A DNA stretch of 64,000 bases, from NCBI GenBank assembly GCA_046328225.1, contig JAXLWZ010000003.1, positions 62,001 to 126,000 of the forward strand. The letters run 5' to 3'. A model generated the notes under the pieces. That model had not been told where the DNA came from and did not search any database. It worked only from the letters and a program-made list of their open reading frames with translations. Shown piece after piece: positions 8,289 through 15,961 of this stretch (the stretch's first letter is position 1; each line of letters begins with the position of its first letter). Origin of the DNA: Amarobacillus sp046328225 (GTDB lineage: Bacteria > Chloroflexota > Dehalococcoidia > Tepidiformales > Tepidiformaceae). The position numbers and the translations under genes were made by a program.

Positions 8289-9017
8289 CTAATCGGAGGC
8301 GGCACCCGCGGAGGCGGCCTGCCGGGCGACGGGCTCGGCATCGAACATGTAACCGATGCCCTGCAGGGTCTTGATGATCTGGGGGTTGCCGGGCTCGGGT
8401 TCGAGCTTGTGGCGAAGGCGCGAGACCCACACGCGCAGGTACTGCAGGTCGTCGCGGTATTCGGGGCCCCAGACCTTGCTCAGCAGCTCGGCGTTGAGGA
8501 TGACCTTGCCGGCGTTCGAGGCGAGGTGCTGGAGCAGCAGCCACTCGGTGCGGGTGACGGAGACGAGCTCGCCGTTGCGCTTGACGAGGCGGCGGGTGAG
8601 GTCGATTTCGACTTCGCCGGCGCGGACGACGCGTTCGCTATCCTGGCCGCTGGTGCGGCGAAGGACGGCGCGGATGCGGGCGCCGAGCTCTTCGAGGCTG
8701 AAGGGCTTCACGATGTAGTCATCGGCGCCGAGCTCGAGGCCGCGGACTTTGTCGGCGTCCTTGTCCTTGGCGGTGACGAGGATGATGGGGGTGTTGGTGC
8801 GTTCGCGGATGCGGCGCATGACTTCGAGGCCGGTGATCTCGGGCATGACGACATCGAGCAGCACGACATCGGGGCGGCGCTCCTCGACGATGCGGAGGCC
8901 CTCCTCGCCGTTCGAAGCGGTCATGACGCGGAAGCCCTGGGCGGTGAGCTCGAGCTTCATGAGGCGCAGGATGCCGGCTTCGTCGTCCACGGCGAGAACG
9001 AGTGGTTCCGTGCTCAA
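8289..9017 (-). CDS. OmpR/PhoB-family response regulator
   Basis: A 242-residue two-component regulator. The receiver domain (about residues 5-118) has the acidic pair DDE, the phospho-acceptor Asp in VVLLDVVMPEITG, the Thr of ILVTAKD and the Lys of IVKPFS. The C-terminal winged helix (about 135-228) has TRTEWLLLQHLASNAGKV and the recognition region YLRVWVSRLRHKL. The start is taken as TTG 9017 because AGGAGG sits eight bases upstream and the protein then begins just before the receiver strand; upstream in-frame codons would add unrelated residues. No kinase gene is adjacent. Confidence 0.9.
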   Translation of the reverse strand: MSTEPLVLAVDDEAGILRLMKLELTAQGFRVMTASNGEEGLRIVEERRPDVVLLDVVMPEITGLEVMRRIRERTNTPIILVTAKDKDADKVRGLELGADDYIVKPFSLEELGARIRAVLRRTSGQDSERVVRAGEVEIDLTRRLVKRNGELVSVTRTEWLLLQHLASNAGKVILNAELLSKVWGPEYRDDLQYLRVWVSRLRHKLEPEPGNPQIIKTLQGIGYMFDAEPVARQAASAGAASD

Positions 9018-9276
9018 AGAAACGACCTCCTGGAGGGCTGAGCCCCCTCGTGCATGGCGGCACGCTCGCGCGCACCGGTAGGGGGCATGGTACGGGAGTT
9101 GGACATCGGACGGTCGCCTGGAGGGGGCGCTGGGGGGCATCGATACGGTATTGCAAGCCGTGCCGATGGTTCCCGCCGGGAGCGCGGAGAGGGAGCGAAG
9201 GTCCCGGGCGGGACGGGCCGAAGGGCCGTTTCGCGGAAGAAAAGGCGCGGGCAATGTGGAAGCGACCTTCGTACGG

Positions 9277-9289
9277 TAGTCTTGCCTAA
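9277..9289 (-). promoter_or_regulatory. Iron-box-like operator, site 1
   Basis: Read on the minus strand the site is TTAGGCAAGACTA, a near palindrome of the TTAGGC...GCCTAA type bound by DtxR/IdeR/MntR-class repressors. It is inverted relative to site 2, about 80 bases upstream of the FTR1 start. The regulator is inferred from the motif and target only. Confidence 0.55.
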
Positions 9290-9320
9290 TTCTCTTTCTG
9301 ATGTTGCATGGTGGTTCACG

Positions 9321-9333
9321 TTAGGCGAGACTA
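9321..9333 (+). promoter_or_regulatory. Iron-box-like operator, site 2
   Basis: TTAGGCGAGACTA differs from site 1 at a single base. The centres of the two sites are 44 bases apart, about four helical turns. With its right flank it also matches much of the 19-base IdeR consensus (TTAGG..AG.CTAA). It lies 35 bases before the FTR1 start codon, where bound repressor would block transcription. Confidence 0.55.
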
Positions 9334-9367
9334 ATTCCACCGAGACTCACTTCCCAGGCGGCCCGGC

Positions 9368-10216
9368 ATGGCGTTTTCCTTCCTTGTCACACTGCGCGAG
9401 GGCATCGAAATGGCCCTCGTCATCGCGATCCTGCTGGGGTATCTGCGGACGATCGGGCAGAAGCAGCACTTCCGGGCGATCTGGGCGGGCGTGGGGGTGG
9501 CGGCGGCGATCTGCCTGGCCATAGGCATCGGGCTCGAGGTCGCTTCGAAGGAGCTGGACAAGCGGATCGTGGAGGGGTTCGAAGGCTTCGCCATGATCTT
9601 CGCGGTGATCGTGCTGACGGGCATGGCGTTCTGGATGAAGCGCCAGGCGGCGGGCATCTCGGCGGAGCTGCGGGCACGGATCGATAGCGCGCTCGGCGGC
9701 GGCTCGGTGACGGCGCTCGTGTTGCTGGCGGCGACGTCCGTCGGGCGGGAGGGGCTGGAAACGACGCTCTTCCTGTTCGCGGGGAGTTCGACGGGCGCGA
9801 GTGGCACGGAGTACGTGCTCGGCGGGTTGCTGGGCTTCGCGGTCGCGGCGGTGGTGGGCGTGGGGATCTACCAGGGCTCGCGCTGGTTCCCGATGCGGGC
9901 GTTCTTCCAGGTTTCGGCGATCGTGCTGATCGTGCTGGCGGCGGGGCTGCTGGCGAATTCGGTGACGAAGCTGTACGAGGCGGCGCTGATCAGCAACCTG
10001 GGCACGCGCCCGTGGGACACGGACGGCGTGGTATCGATGACCTCGGACTTCGGCAAGTTCCTGAACACGCTCGTGGGGTACGACTCGGCGCCGGCGATGC
10101 TGCAAATCGTCCTGTACTGGGGCTACCTGCTGACGGCGAGCGCGGCCTACCTCTGGCTACCGGTGCGGCGGCCCGCCAGCCGGGTGCCGGCCACTTCGGC
10201 GACGAACGCGCACTGA
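9368..10216 (+). CDS. FTR1-family high-affinity iron permease (EfeU-like)
   Basis: A 282-residue integral membrane protein with about seven helices and the two REGxE iron-coordinating motifs of the OFeT family: REGIE near residues 10-14 and REGLE near 121-125. It imports ferric/ferrous iron across the cytoplasmic membrane. The next gene encodes a cupredoxin-like lipoprotein, recalling the EfeU/EfeO pairing, but EfeB (the haem peroxidase) is absent. The ATG at 9368 has only a weak AGG upstream. Two iron-box-like sites lie in front, which suggests iron-dependent repression. Confidence 0.92.
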   Translation: MAFSFLVTLREGIEMALVIAILLGYLRTIGQKQHFRAIWAGVGVAAAICLAIGIGLEVASKELDKRIVEGFEGFAMIFAVIVLTGMAFWMKRQAAGISAELRARIDSALGGGSVTALVLLAATSVGREGLETTLFLFAGSSTGASGTEYVLGGLLGFAVAAVVGVGIYQGSRWFPMRAFFQVSAIVLIVLAAGLLANSVTKLYEAALISNLGTRPWDTDGVVSMTSDFGKFLNTLVGYDSAPAMLQIVLYWGYLLTASAAYLWLPVRRPASRVPATSATNAH

Positions 10217-10243
10217 CGCGGATTCCTTTCGGAGAGTGATGCC

Positions 10244-10606
10244 ATGGTTCGTTTGATTGCCCTGGCGAGTGCGCTCGCCCTCGCTTCGCTCACGCTGGCC
10301 GCCTGCGGCGGTTCGGATGACGGCGGCGAACGCCGTGTCATCGCCATCACGCAGACGGACGAGGCGTGCACGCCGGCGTCCATCGACCTCGCGCTGAAGG
10401 AGAAGGTCACCTTCGAGGTGAAGAACGACTCCGATAAGGCGAAGGAGGTCGAGGGCATCGACGGGACCAAGCTGGAGGAGACGATCATCCCCGAGAAGCG
10501 CACGCGGAACGTGAAGTACACGGCGCCGGGCGAGGCGGGGACCTACAAGATCAAGTGCTACCAGCCGGGCGGGATGAACACGATCATCGAGCTGAAGGTC
10601 AGCTGA
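10244..10606 (+). CDS. Cupredoxin-like (EfeO Cup-type) lipoprotein
   Basis: A 120-residue exported lipoprotein. The signal peptide ends in the lipobox LAAC with the lipidated Cys at residue 21. The rest is a beta-rich cupredoxin-like domain with two Cys residues in the mature domain (ITQTDEACTP and KIKCYQPGG) and several acidic residues in place of a blue-copper His set. This resembles the N-terminal domain of EfeO, proposed to bind Fe or Cu and deliver it to the permease. It follows FTR1 by 27 bases, has the ribosome site GGAGAG, and its end overlaps the convergent CoA-transferase by eight bases. Confidence 0.8.
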   Translation: MVRLIALASALALASLTLAACGGSDDGGERRVIAITQTDEACTPASIDLALKEKVTFEVKNDSDKAKEVEGIDGTKLEETIIPEKRTRNVKYTAPGEAGTYKIKCYQPGGMNTIIELKVS

Positions 10607-11888
10607 CGAAGCGGCGCCCGAGGTAGCCGAGCTGGTCGGCGGCCTCTTCGAGCTCGGCCTGGAAGCGCGGGTGGGCGATTTCGATGAGCATGCGGGCGCG
10701 TTCGCGGATGGTGCGCCCGTGCAGATTGCGGGCGCCGAACTCGGTCACGACCCAGTGGACATCGCCGCGGGTGGTGACGACGCCGCCGCCGGTGGGAAGC
10801 TCGGGTGCGATGCGGCTGACGGTGCCGCCCTTCGCGGTCGAAGGGAGGGCGATGACGGGGATGCCGCCTTCGCTCTGGGCGGCGCCGCGAATGAAATCGA
10901 CCTGGCCGCCGATGCCGCTGTAGAAGCGGGGGCCGATGGAATCGGCGACGACCTGGCCGGTGAGGTCGACCGTGAGGGCGGCGTTGATGGCGCACATGCG
11001 GTCGTTGCGGGCGATGACGGCGACGTGGTTCGTGTAATCGACGGGGCGCAGCTCGACGGCGGGATTGCGGTCGAGGAAGCGGTAGACGTCGGGGCTGCCC
11101 ATCGCGAAGGCGCTGACGATGACGCCGGGGTGGAGGCTCTTGCGGGCGCCGTTGATGACGCCGGCCTTGACGAGCGGGAGGAGGCCATCGGTGAACATCT
11201 CGGTGTGGACGCCGAGGTCGCGATGGCCGCGCAGGGAGGCGAGGATGGCGTTGGGGATGGCGCCGATGCCCATCTGCAGGGTGGCGCCATCAGGCACGAG
11301 CTTGGCGACGTGGTGACCGATAGCCTCGGCCTCGGGCGTGGGCGCGGCGACGGGATGCGTGGGGAGCGGCGCATCGACCACGACGGCGAAATCGATCCAG
11401 GCAGCGGGCAGGACGTGGCCGCCGGTGCGCGGCATCTGGGGGTTGACCTGGGCGATGACGACCTTCGCGTGGCGCGCGGCGGCGAGGGCGCAATCGACGG
11501 AGACGCCGAGGGAGCAGTTGCCATCCTGGTCGGGCGGGGTGACGTGGACGAAGGCGACATCGAGCGGGAGTGCGCCGCCGGGTGCGAAGAGGCCGGGGAT
11601 TTCGGACAGGAAGATGGGCGTGTAATCGGCGCGGCCATCGCAGACGGCATCGCGGACGTTGGGGCCGATGAAGAGGGCGTTGTGGCGGAAGTGGCCGGCC
11701 ATCTCGGGGGCGACGTAGGGGGCGTCGCCGTCGGTGTGCATGTGAACCAGCTCGACGCGGGCGAGGTCGTCCTTGCGCTGCATGAGGGCATCGACGAGGG
11801 CGTGGGGGGTGGCGGCGCCGCCGTGGATGTAGACGCGATGCCCGGAACGGACCTCGTTGGCGGCGCGTTCGAGGGTGACGAACTGCAT
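10599..11888 (-). CDS. Acetyl-CoA hydrolase/transferase family (4-hydroxybutyrate CoA-transferase-like)
   Basis: A 429-residue CoA-transferase of family I in the AbfT/Cat2 branch, moving CoA between acyl-CoA and a free acid such as acetate, butyrate or 4-hydroxybutyrate. The length is typical. Seen in the sequence are the N-terminal GHRVYIHGGAATPHALVDAL, the mid-domain LQMGIGAIPNAI, the catalytic Glu in GVHTEMFTDG, and the C-terminal TEFGARNLHGRTIRERA. The ATG at 11888 (MQFVTLERAA) is where family homology begins. The exact substrate cannot be told from sequence alone. Confidence 0.88.
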   Translation of the reverse strand: MQFVTLERAANEVRSGHRVYIHGGAATPHALVDALMQRKDDLARVELVHMHTDGDAPYVAPEMAGHFRHNALFIGPNVRDAVCDGRADYTPIFLSEIPGLFAPGGALPLDVAFVHVTPPDQDGNCSLGVSVDCALAAARHAKVVIAQVNPQMPRTGGHVLPAAWIDFAVVVDAPLPTHPVAAPTPEAEAIGHHVAKLVPDGATLQMGIGAIPNAILASLRGHRDLGVHTEMFTDGLLPLVKAGVINGARKSLHPGVIVSAFAMGSPDVYRFLDRNPAVELRPVDYTNHVAVIARNDRMCAINAALTVDLTGQVVADSIGPRFYSGIGGQVDFIRGAAQSEGGIPVIALPSTAKGGTVSRIAPELPTGGGVVTTRGDVHWVVTEFGARNLHGRTIRERARMLIEIAHPRFQAELEEAADQLGYLGRRFVS

Positions 11889-11988
11889 CAGCGGCGGCCT
11901 CCTGCGAGCCTCCCTTCGAGGTTGGCCGAGGGGGCGTTGCACGCGCAAGCCCCGGCGGGCGGGCGGAACCCGCAAATGCGAACGGCGG

Positions 11989-12024
11989 CGCCCGCATCCG
12001 GGGCGAGGAGCGCCGAATGCGGGC
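11989..12024 (-). terminator. GC-rich hairpin past the small secreted-protein gene
   Basis: CGCCCGCAT pairs with ATGCGGGCG across a 19-base loop, 13 bases or so beyond the stop of the minus-strand gene at 12037. It lacks a T-run, so it is a weak terminator candidate. Confidence 0.35.
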
Positions 12025-12036
12025 GGGGGCGTGGGG

Positions 12037-12321
12037 TCAGGAGCCGTCCTTCGCGAGCATGACGGCCGTGATCTTGAACTTCTCGAGGAAGCCGGCGAAG
12101 AAGCCGGACTGCATGGTGTAGGTGCCGCCGGTGGAGCTGCCGGCGACGGGCTGGCCGATGACGCCCTGCACGGTGTAGGGCGACTGGGTGCTGGTGCCAC
12201 CGCCACCGTAGGCGAACTGGGTGATGGTCCAGCCGCTCGCGGACTGGGCGAGCGCGGCGGCGGCGACGGCGAGCGCCGCCGTGCCGGCCGCAGCCACGAG
12301 GAGCGGGCGATGGGCGATCAC
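12037..12321 (-). CDS. Small secreted protein, unknown function
   Basis: A 94-residue protein with a signal peptide (Ala-rich hydrophobic run, cleavage likely after ALAQS, about residue 27). The Gly/Ser/Thr-rich mature part contains YTVQGVIGQP and YTMQSGFFAGF, a pattern often seen in short exported proteins of this phylum. Its start codon overlaps the stop of the upstream secreted-protein gene (ATGA), so they form a coupled operon. Confidence 0.6.
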   Translation of the reverse strand: MIAHRPLLVAAAGTAALAVAAAALAQSASGWTITQFAYGGGGTSTQSPYTVQGVIGQPVAGSSTGGTYTMQSGFFAGFLEKFKITAVMLAKDGS

Positions 12322-13199
12322 GGCGCGGCCGCCTTCACGACGGTGACGTTGAAACGGGTGCCGTTCGTGAGCGCGGCGCCGGCGTAGATGATCCAGCGGC
12401 CGGCGGTGCAGCCGGCGACGTTGTAGGCGACGCCGACCTGGGGCGGCACGGTCACGCCGTCGCCGACGCCGGTGACGGTGAGGATGGCCGCGGGGTCGCC
12501 GTTGGCGAGGGCGCTATCGATGACGGTCGCCTTATCGGTCAGGCAGGTGTTGCCGCCGGTGACGGCCGTGTTCACGGTCTGCACGAAGGCGGGGCGGTTG
12601 GCGGCGGGGCCGGAGACGCGCACGCCGCCATCGAGTTCGAGGGCGACGGGGACACCGCGAAACTTCGCGGCGGCGCCGGTGCCGGCGTTCGTGAGATCGA
12701 GGACGGCGGTGGTGGGCGAGGCGCTGGCGGCGACGGGGAAGGCGATGGAGCCGGCAGCTTTCGCATACAGGGCGTAGGGCGCGGAGGAGATGGCCTGGCG
12801 CGGGGAGAGCGCGGTGTAGGCGCCGGTGGCAGTGCCGGGCCGCACGGCGATCTCCATCCAGCGGGCATCGCCGGTGAAGGCGGTGGCGCCGAAATCGAGG
12901 TTCGTGACGAAGATGCCGTTGGTGACCTGGACGTCGGCCTTTTCGACGACGGTGCCGACGCTCGCGCCGGCGACTTCGTCGTCGTAGAGGACGAAGCGGA
13001 GGTCGTAGACGCCGTTGGCGGGGGCGCCGGCATCGGTGAGGCGGCCCTGGTAGGTGAAGCCGGAGCCGATGGCCACGGCCTGTGCGACGGCGGGCGCGGA
13101 GGGACCGGGGTCGGCGCCGCGGGCGAGGACGGCGGCGGGGACGGTGACGAGCACGGCGGCGGCCGCGGCGGCGAGGAGGATTGGCCGGCGAATTTGCAT
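12318..13199 (-). CDS. Secreted FTYQGRL-domain protein, unknown function
   Basis: A 293-residue exported protein. The signal peptide (about residues 1-27) is followed by the conserved opening FTYQGRLTDAGAPANGVYD (about 48-66). A beta-rich domain continues with VTNGIFVTNLDFG, ARWMEIAVRPG and LSPRQAISSAPYALYA, a widespread bacterial extracellular domain usually preceding tail-fibre-like or variable modules. The C-terminal half (DKATVIDSALANGD to the end) resembles a separate beta module of about 85 residues. GGAGG lies six bases before the ATG. Function is unknown; a surface-display role is plausible. Confidence 0.7.
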   Translation of the reverse strand: MQIRRPILLAAAAAAVLVTVPAAVLARGADPGPSAPAVAQAVAIGSGFTYQGRLTDAGAPANGVYDLRFVLYDDEVAGASVGTVVEKADVQVTNGIFVTNLDFGATAFTGDARWMEIAVRPGTATGAYTALSPRQAISSAPYALYAKAAGSIAFPVAASASPTTAVLDLTNAGTGAAAKFRGVPVALELDGGVRVSGPAANRPAFVQTVNTAVTGGNTCLTDKATVIDSALANGDPAAILTVTGVGDGVTVPPQVGVAYNVAGCTAGRWIIYAGAALTNGTRFNVTVVKAAAP

Positions 13200-13427
13200 T
13201 TGGGCCTCCGTTATGTGGGTTGCACTCCGGTTGGGAGTATACGCGGAGCGCGGGAAATGTGCTGATGGGATTGAACAGATGCTCAGAATTGACCGTTTTC
13301 AGGGGGAGGGTTAGGGTCGGGGGGCAGGCGCCCCGCCGCGGCCTGCGGTAACCATGATGGACGTACACAGTACGCAGCTGCCGTTTCTTGACCGGCTTCC
13401 GAAGGGGGCCGGTGCGAGGGGTCGTCG

Positions 13428-14780
13428 TTGGCCGAGGACGTTGTCACTCGAGACCTGCAGGATGACGCCCGCTCTCTAATTGATGGGGGCGAGTGGCAGA
13501 AGGCCGTCGCCCTTGTTTCCGCGCTCCACCCGGCCGACCTGGCGGACCTCGTGCTCTCGCTCGAGGAGGATGGCCGTCGCGAGTTCTTGGACCGCCTGCC
13601 GACGGATCTTGTCGGGCAGCTGTTCGAGGAAGTCGAGGACGATGAGCTTCGCGAGCTGATCCGGGGCGTCGGGGTCGAGGACCTCCCGGCGGTGCTGGAG
13701 GAGGTCGAGGACGACGTCGCGGCGGACGTCATCCAGCAGCTCGAGCCAGAGGAGCAGGCGGAGACGCTGGCGCAGCTGGACCGCGGCGAGGAAGTGGCGG
13801 AGCTGCTGCGCTACGGGGACGAATCGGCGGGCGGCATCATGAGCCGCGGCTATGTGGCGCTGAACGAGGGGATCTCGGTCAACCAGGCGCTTTCGTACCT
13901 GCGGGTGCTGCGGCCGGCGGCGGACCGTGCGTACTACCTCTACATCATCGATAGCGCGCGGCGGCTCATCGGGACGGTTTCGATTCGCGACCTGATCGTC
14001 TCGGAGCCTTCGACGCGGCTGGGCGAGATCACGCTCCGGGACGTGCACGCGGTTTCGACTGAGACGGACCAGGAGGAGGCGGCGCGCCTGCTGCAGCGGT
14101 ACAACCTGCTGGCGGTGCCGGTGGTGGATGCGGAAGGGCACCTCGAAGGCGTGATGACGGCGGACGACCTCATCGACGTCCTCCAGGAGGAGGCGACGGA
14201 GGACATGTACCGCATGGTCGGCCTCGGCGACGAGGAGCGGGTGTTCAGCCCGGTGCGGCTTTCGGTGAAGCGGCGGCTGCCGTGGATGCTGGTGAACCTG
14301 ATCACGGCGTTCATCGCCTCGGCGGTGGTGGGGCTGTTCGATACGACACTGGGGAAGGCGACGGTGCTGGCAGCGTTCATGCCGGTGGTCGCGGGCCAGG
14401 GCGGGAACGCGGGAACGCAGACGGCGACGATCGCCGTGCGGAGCATCGCGCTGGGGGACCTGGACGTGGGGGACATCTTCCGGGCGTGCCGCAAGGAGAT
14501 CTTCGTCGGGATAGCGAACGGCGCGGCCATCGGGAGCGTGGCGGGGTTCGCGGCCTACCTGTGGAAGCAGAACGAGACGCTTTCGGTGGTGCTGGGGACG
14601 GCGCTGTTCCTGAACATCGTGGCGGCGACGATGGGGGGCGTGCTCATCCCGCTGGGGCTGAAGTCGATGAAGGTGGACCCGGCGCTGGCGGCGAACATCT
14701 TCGTGACGACGGTGACGGATGTGATGGGGTTCGTGTTCTTCCTGGGGTTGGCGACGATGGTGATCGGCCGGATCGCGTGA
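13428..14780 (+). CDS. mgtE: Magnesium transporter MgtE
   Basis: A 450-residue Mg2+ channel/transporter. The cytosolic N domain (about residues 15-125) contains repeated LxxLxPADLADLxxxL-type helices. A CBS pair follows (about 130-255; GTVSIRDLIV and LEGVMTADDLIDVLQEEA), which senses intracellular Mg2+ and gates the pore. Five C-terminal membrane helices (about 275-450) include GQGGNAGTQTATIAVRSIALGD, the signature lining the pore. The TTG start at 13428 is supported by GAGGGG seven bases upstream. I see no Mg2+ riboswitch in the 228-base upstream region. Confidence 0.93.
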   Translation: MAEDVVTRDLQDDARSLIDGGEWQKAVALVSALHPADLADLVLSLEEDGRREFLDRLPTDLVGQLFEEVEDDELRELIRGVGVEDLPAVLEEVEDDVAADVIQQLEPEEQAETLAQLDRGEEVAELLRYGDESAGGIMSRGYVALNEGISVNQALSYLRVLRPAADRAYYLYIIDSARRLIGTVSIRDLIVSEPSTRLGEITLRDVHAVSTETDQEEAARLLQRYNLLAVPVVDAEGHLEGVMTADDLIDVLQEEATEDMYRMVGLGDEERVFSPVRLSVKRRLPWMLVNLITAFIASAVVGLFDTTLGKATVLAAFMPVVAGQGGNAGTQTATIAVRSIALGDLDVGDIFRACRKEIFVGIANGAAIGSVAGFAAYLWKQNETLSVVLGTALFLNIVAATMGGVLIPLGLKSMKVDPALAANIFVTTVTDVMGFVFFLGLATMVIGRIA

Positions 14781-14788
14781 GGGGACAC

Positions 14789-15043
14789 ATGACACCTGAA
14801 GAGCTGGAAGCCGAAGTGCGGGCCATCCTTCGCCGCCCGTATCACCGCGTCGTGACCGGCGAACCGGTCGAGGGGTACCTCGGGGAGGTCGTGGAAATGC
14901 CGGGGTGTCTGACCGCCGGAGAAACGCCGGTTGAGGCCATCCGGAATCTGGAAGAGGCGATGGCCGCCTGGGTGGAGTCCGCGCTCGTGCACGGAGATGC
15001 GATCCCGGAGCCGGCTTCGGGCCCGCTTCGCCTTACCGCCTGA
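14789..15043 (+). CDS. HicB-like antitoxin domain protein, no HicA partner
   Basis: An 84-residue protein with the HicB/UPF0150 partial RNase-H-like fold: EPVEGYLGEVVEMPGCLTAG, then TPVEAIRNLEEAMAAWVESAL. In typical HicAB systems HicB neutralises the HicA mRNA interferase. No HicA-like small basic protein is visible in the flanks (MgtE eight bases upstream, tRNA downstream), so this is an orphan or a stand-alone regulator. A C-terminal DNA-binding domain is absent. The ATG at 14789 follows the MgtE stop closely and may be co-transcribed with it. Confidence 0.75.
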   Translation: MTPEELEAEVRAILRRPYHRVVTGEPVEGYLGEVVEMPGCLTAGETPVEAIRNLEEAMAAWVESALVHGDAIPEPASGPLRLTA

Positions 15044-15056
15044 CGCATTGTGAGGA

Positions 15057-15081
15057 GACGCGCGCCACGCCGTCGCGCGTC
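15057..15081 (+). terminator. Hairpin downstream of the HicB-like gene
   Basis: GACGCGCG (15057-15064) and CGCGCGTC (15074-15081) form a perfect 8-bp stem 14 bases after the HicB stop. No T-run follows. Confidence 0.4.
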
Positions 15082-15110
15082 AGTGAGTGTGCAGGGGAAG
15101 AAGAGGGGAT

Positions 15111-15187
15111 TGGGGCGAGCGGAGGGGTTCGAACCCTCGATCTTCTGGGCCACAACCAGACGCGTTAACCACTACGCTACGCCCGCC
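15111..15187 (-). tRNA. tRNA-His (GTG anticodon)
   Basis: All four arms fold. The acceptor stem is GCGGGCG/CGCTCGC with one G-U pair, the D stem GCGT/ACGC, the anticodon stem TCTGG/CCAGA with loop TTGTGGC (anticodon GTG), and the T stem GAGGG/CCCTC with loop TTCGAAC. The base before the acceptor stem is G and the discriminator is C, giving the G-1:C73 pair that identifies tRNA-His. CCA appears to be encoded at 15111-15113. Confidence 0.95.
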
Positions 15188-15243
15188 GCCTGAGGATTCA
15201 TGGTAGCAGAGGGTGCGTTCCATGAAAGCGCGGCCGGGGCACT

Positions 15244-15450
15244 TCAGCCGACGCGGGTGCCGGGTGGCGGCGGGACGTCGACGACGGGTGGGAACGGCGG
15301 CGGGGTGACGGGCGGGATTGGCGGTGTCTGCGTCGGGGGGAGGGGTTGGCCGGGCGTGGGCGGGAGCGGTGGCGAGGGTGTGGGGTCGAGCGGCTCGGGG
15401 GCGCGCGGGGGGATTGTCGAGGCGGGCGCGCGATGGTTGGTGTTTGTCAT
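15244..15450 (-). CDS. Proline-rich 68-residue ORF, uncertain
   Basis: A possible small protein, more than a third proline, with repeated PPxPP tracts (PSPPLPPTPGQPLPPT and similar). It has no signal peptide or recognisable domain. The ATG at 15450 lacks a ribosome-binding site, so translation is doubtful. It sits between tRNA-His and the HigA-like gene. It could be a real unstructured peptide or only a chance open frame in GC-rich DNA. Confidence 0.3.
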   Translation of the reverse strand: MTNTNHRAPASTIPPRAPEPLDPTPSPPLPPTPGQPLPPTQTPPIPPVTPPPFPPVVDVPPPPGTRVG

Positions 15451-15583
15451 TGGTTGAGTGTCGCGGGCGTGGGGCGTGATGCGCGGCAGCCGCAGCGGAT
15501 GCGCGCTTGCGGTTGGCTCACAGGGCGGCCGATCATCTCGTTCTCGGGAGAGGCCGTCCGCATGGAGGGGGTTTCGAACCATT

Positions 15584-15862
15584 ATGACGATTAGCCAGGT
15601 CTCCGACCTTGCGGTCCATCCCGGGGAGTACATCGCCGACGAACTGGAGGCGCGGGGACTCTCGCAGCGGGAGCTGGCGCGCCAGATGGGCCGACCCTAC
15701 CAGTCGCTCAACCAGATCATCCGGGGTCACAAGCCCGTGACGGCGGACACGGCGCTCGACCTTGAGGCGGCGTTCGGGGTCAGCGCGCAGACGTGGCTGA
15801 ACCTCCAGACGGCGTTCGACCTGACCACCGCGCGGCAGCTGCGGGCCACCCGGATGGCGTAG
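15584..15862 (+). CDS. HigA-type XRE antitoxin/regulator, no HigB partner
   Basis: A 92-residue helix-turn-helix protein. VHPGEYIADELEARGLSQRELA is the diagnostic opening of the HigA/VapI family, followed by the recognition helix region PYQSLNQIIRGHKPVTADTALDLEAAF and SAQTWLNLQTAFDL. HigA normally represses its operon and inhibits the HigB RNase. No RelE-fold toxin is visible upstream or downstream, so it is an orphan. GGAGG lies about 15 bases before the ATG, which is rather far. Confidence 0.8.
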   Translation: MTISQVSDLAVHPGEYIADELEARGLSQRELARQMGRPYQSLNQIIRGHKPVTADTALDLEAAFGVSAQTWLNLQTAFDLTTARQLRATRMA

Positions 15863-15913
15863 CCGCCGGTTTCGCCGACCCACGCACCGCGCCGTGGGGT
15901 TGCGAGGCTTACT

Positions 15914-15949
15914 GAGACTGAGTATCATTCGCTTTCGATACTTCATCTC
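15914..15949. promoter_or_regulatory. Fur/Zur-like operator before the metal ABC operon
   Basis: AGTATC (15921-15926) and GATACT (15937-15942) form an inverted repeat inside a larger one, with GAGA (15914) and TCTC (15946) as outer arms. TGAGTATCATTC resembles the Fur-family core TGATAATCATT. It ends 13 bases before the GTG start of the binding-protein gene, so a bound repressor would block expression. Regulator identity is inferred. Confidence 0.5.
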
Positions 15950-15961
15950 AGGTGGCGCCGC

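Larger units (their letters stand above)
9018..9367. other. 350-base divergent intergenic region
   Basis: This stretch separates the response regulator (minus) from the FTR1 permease (plus). No convincing gene is present. Its right half has lower GC and carries two inverted, nearly identical 13-base iron-box-like sites, listed separately. I see nothing definite in the left half. Confidence 0.6.

Noticed and set aside
13200..13427. M-box or other Mg2+ riboswitch before mgtE
   Set aside because: One short GC hairpin is visible but no conserved M-box sequence.
14282..14788. HicA toxin upstream of the HicB-like gene
   Set aside because: The region is entirely MgtE coding sequence; no small basic double-stranded-RNA-binding-like frame exists there.
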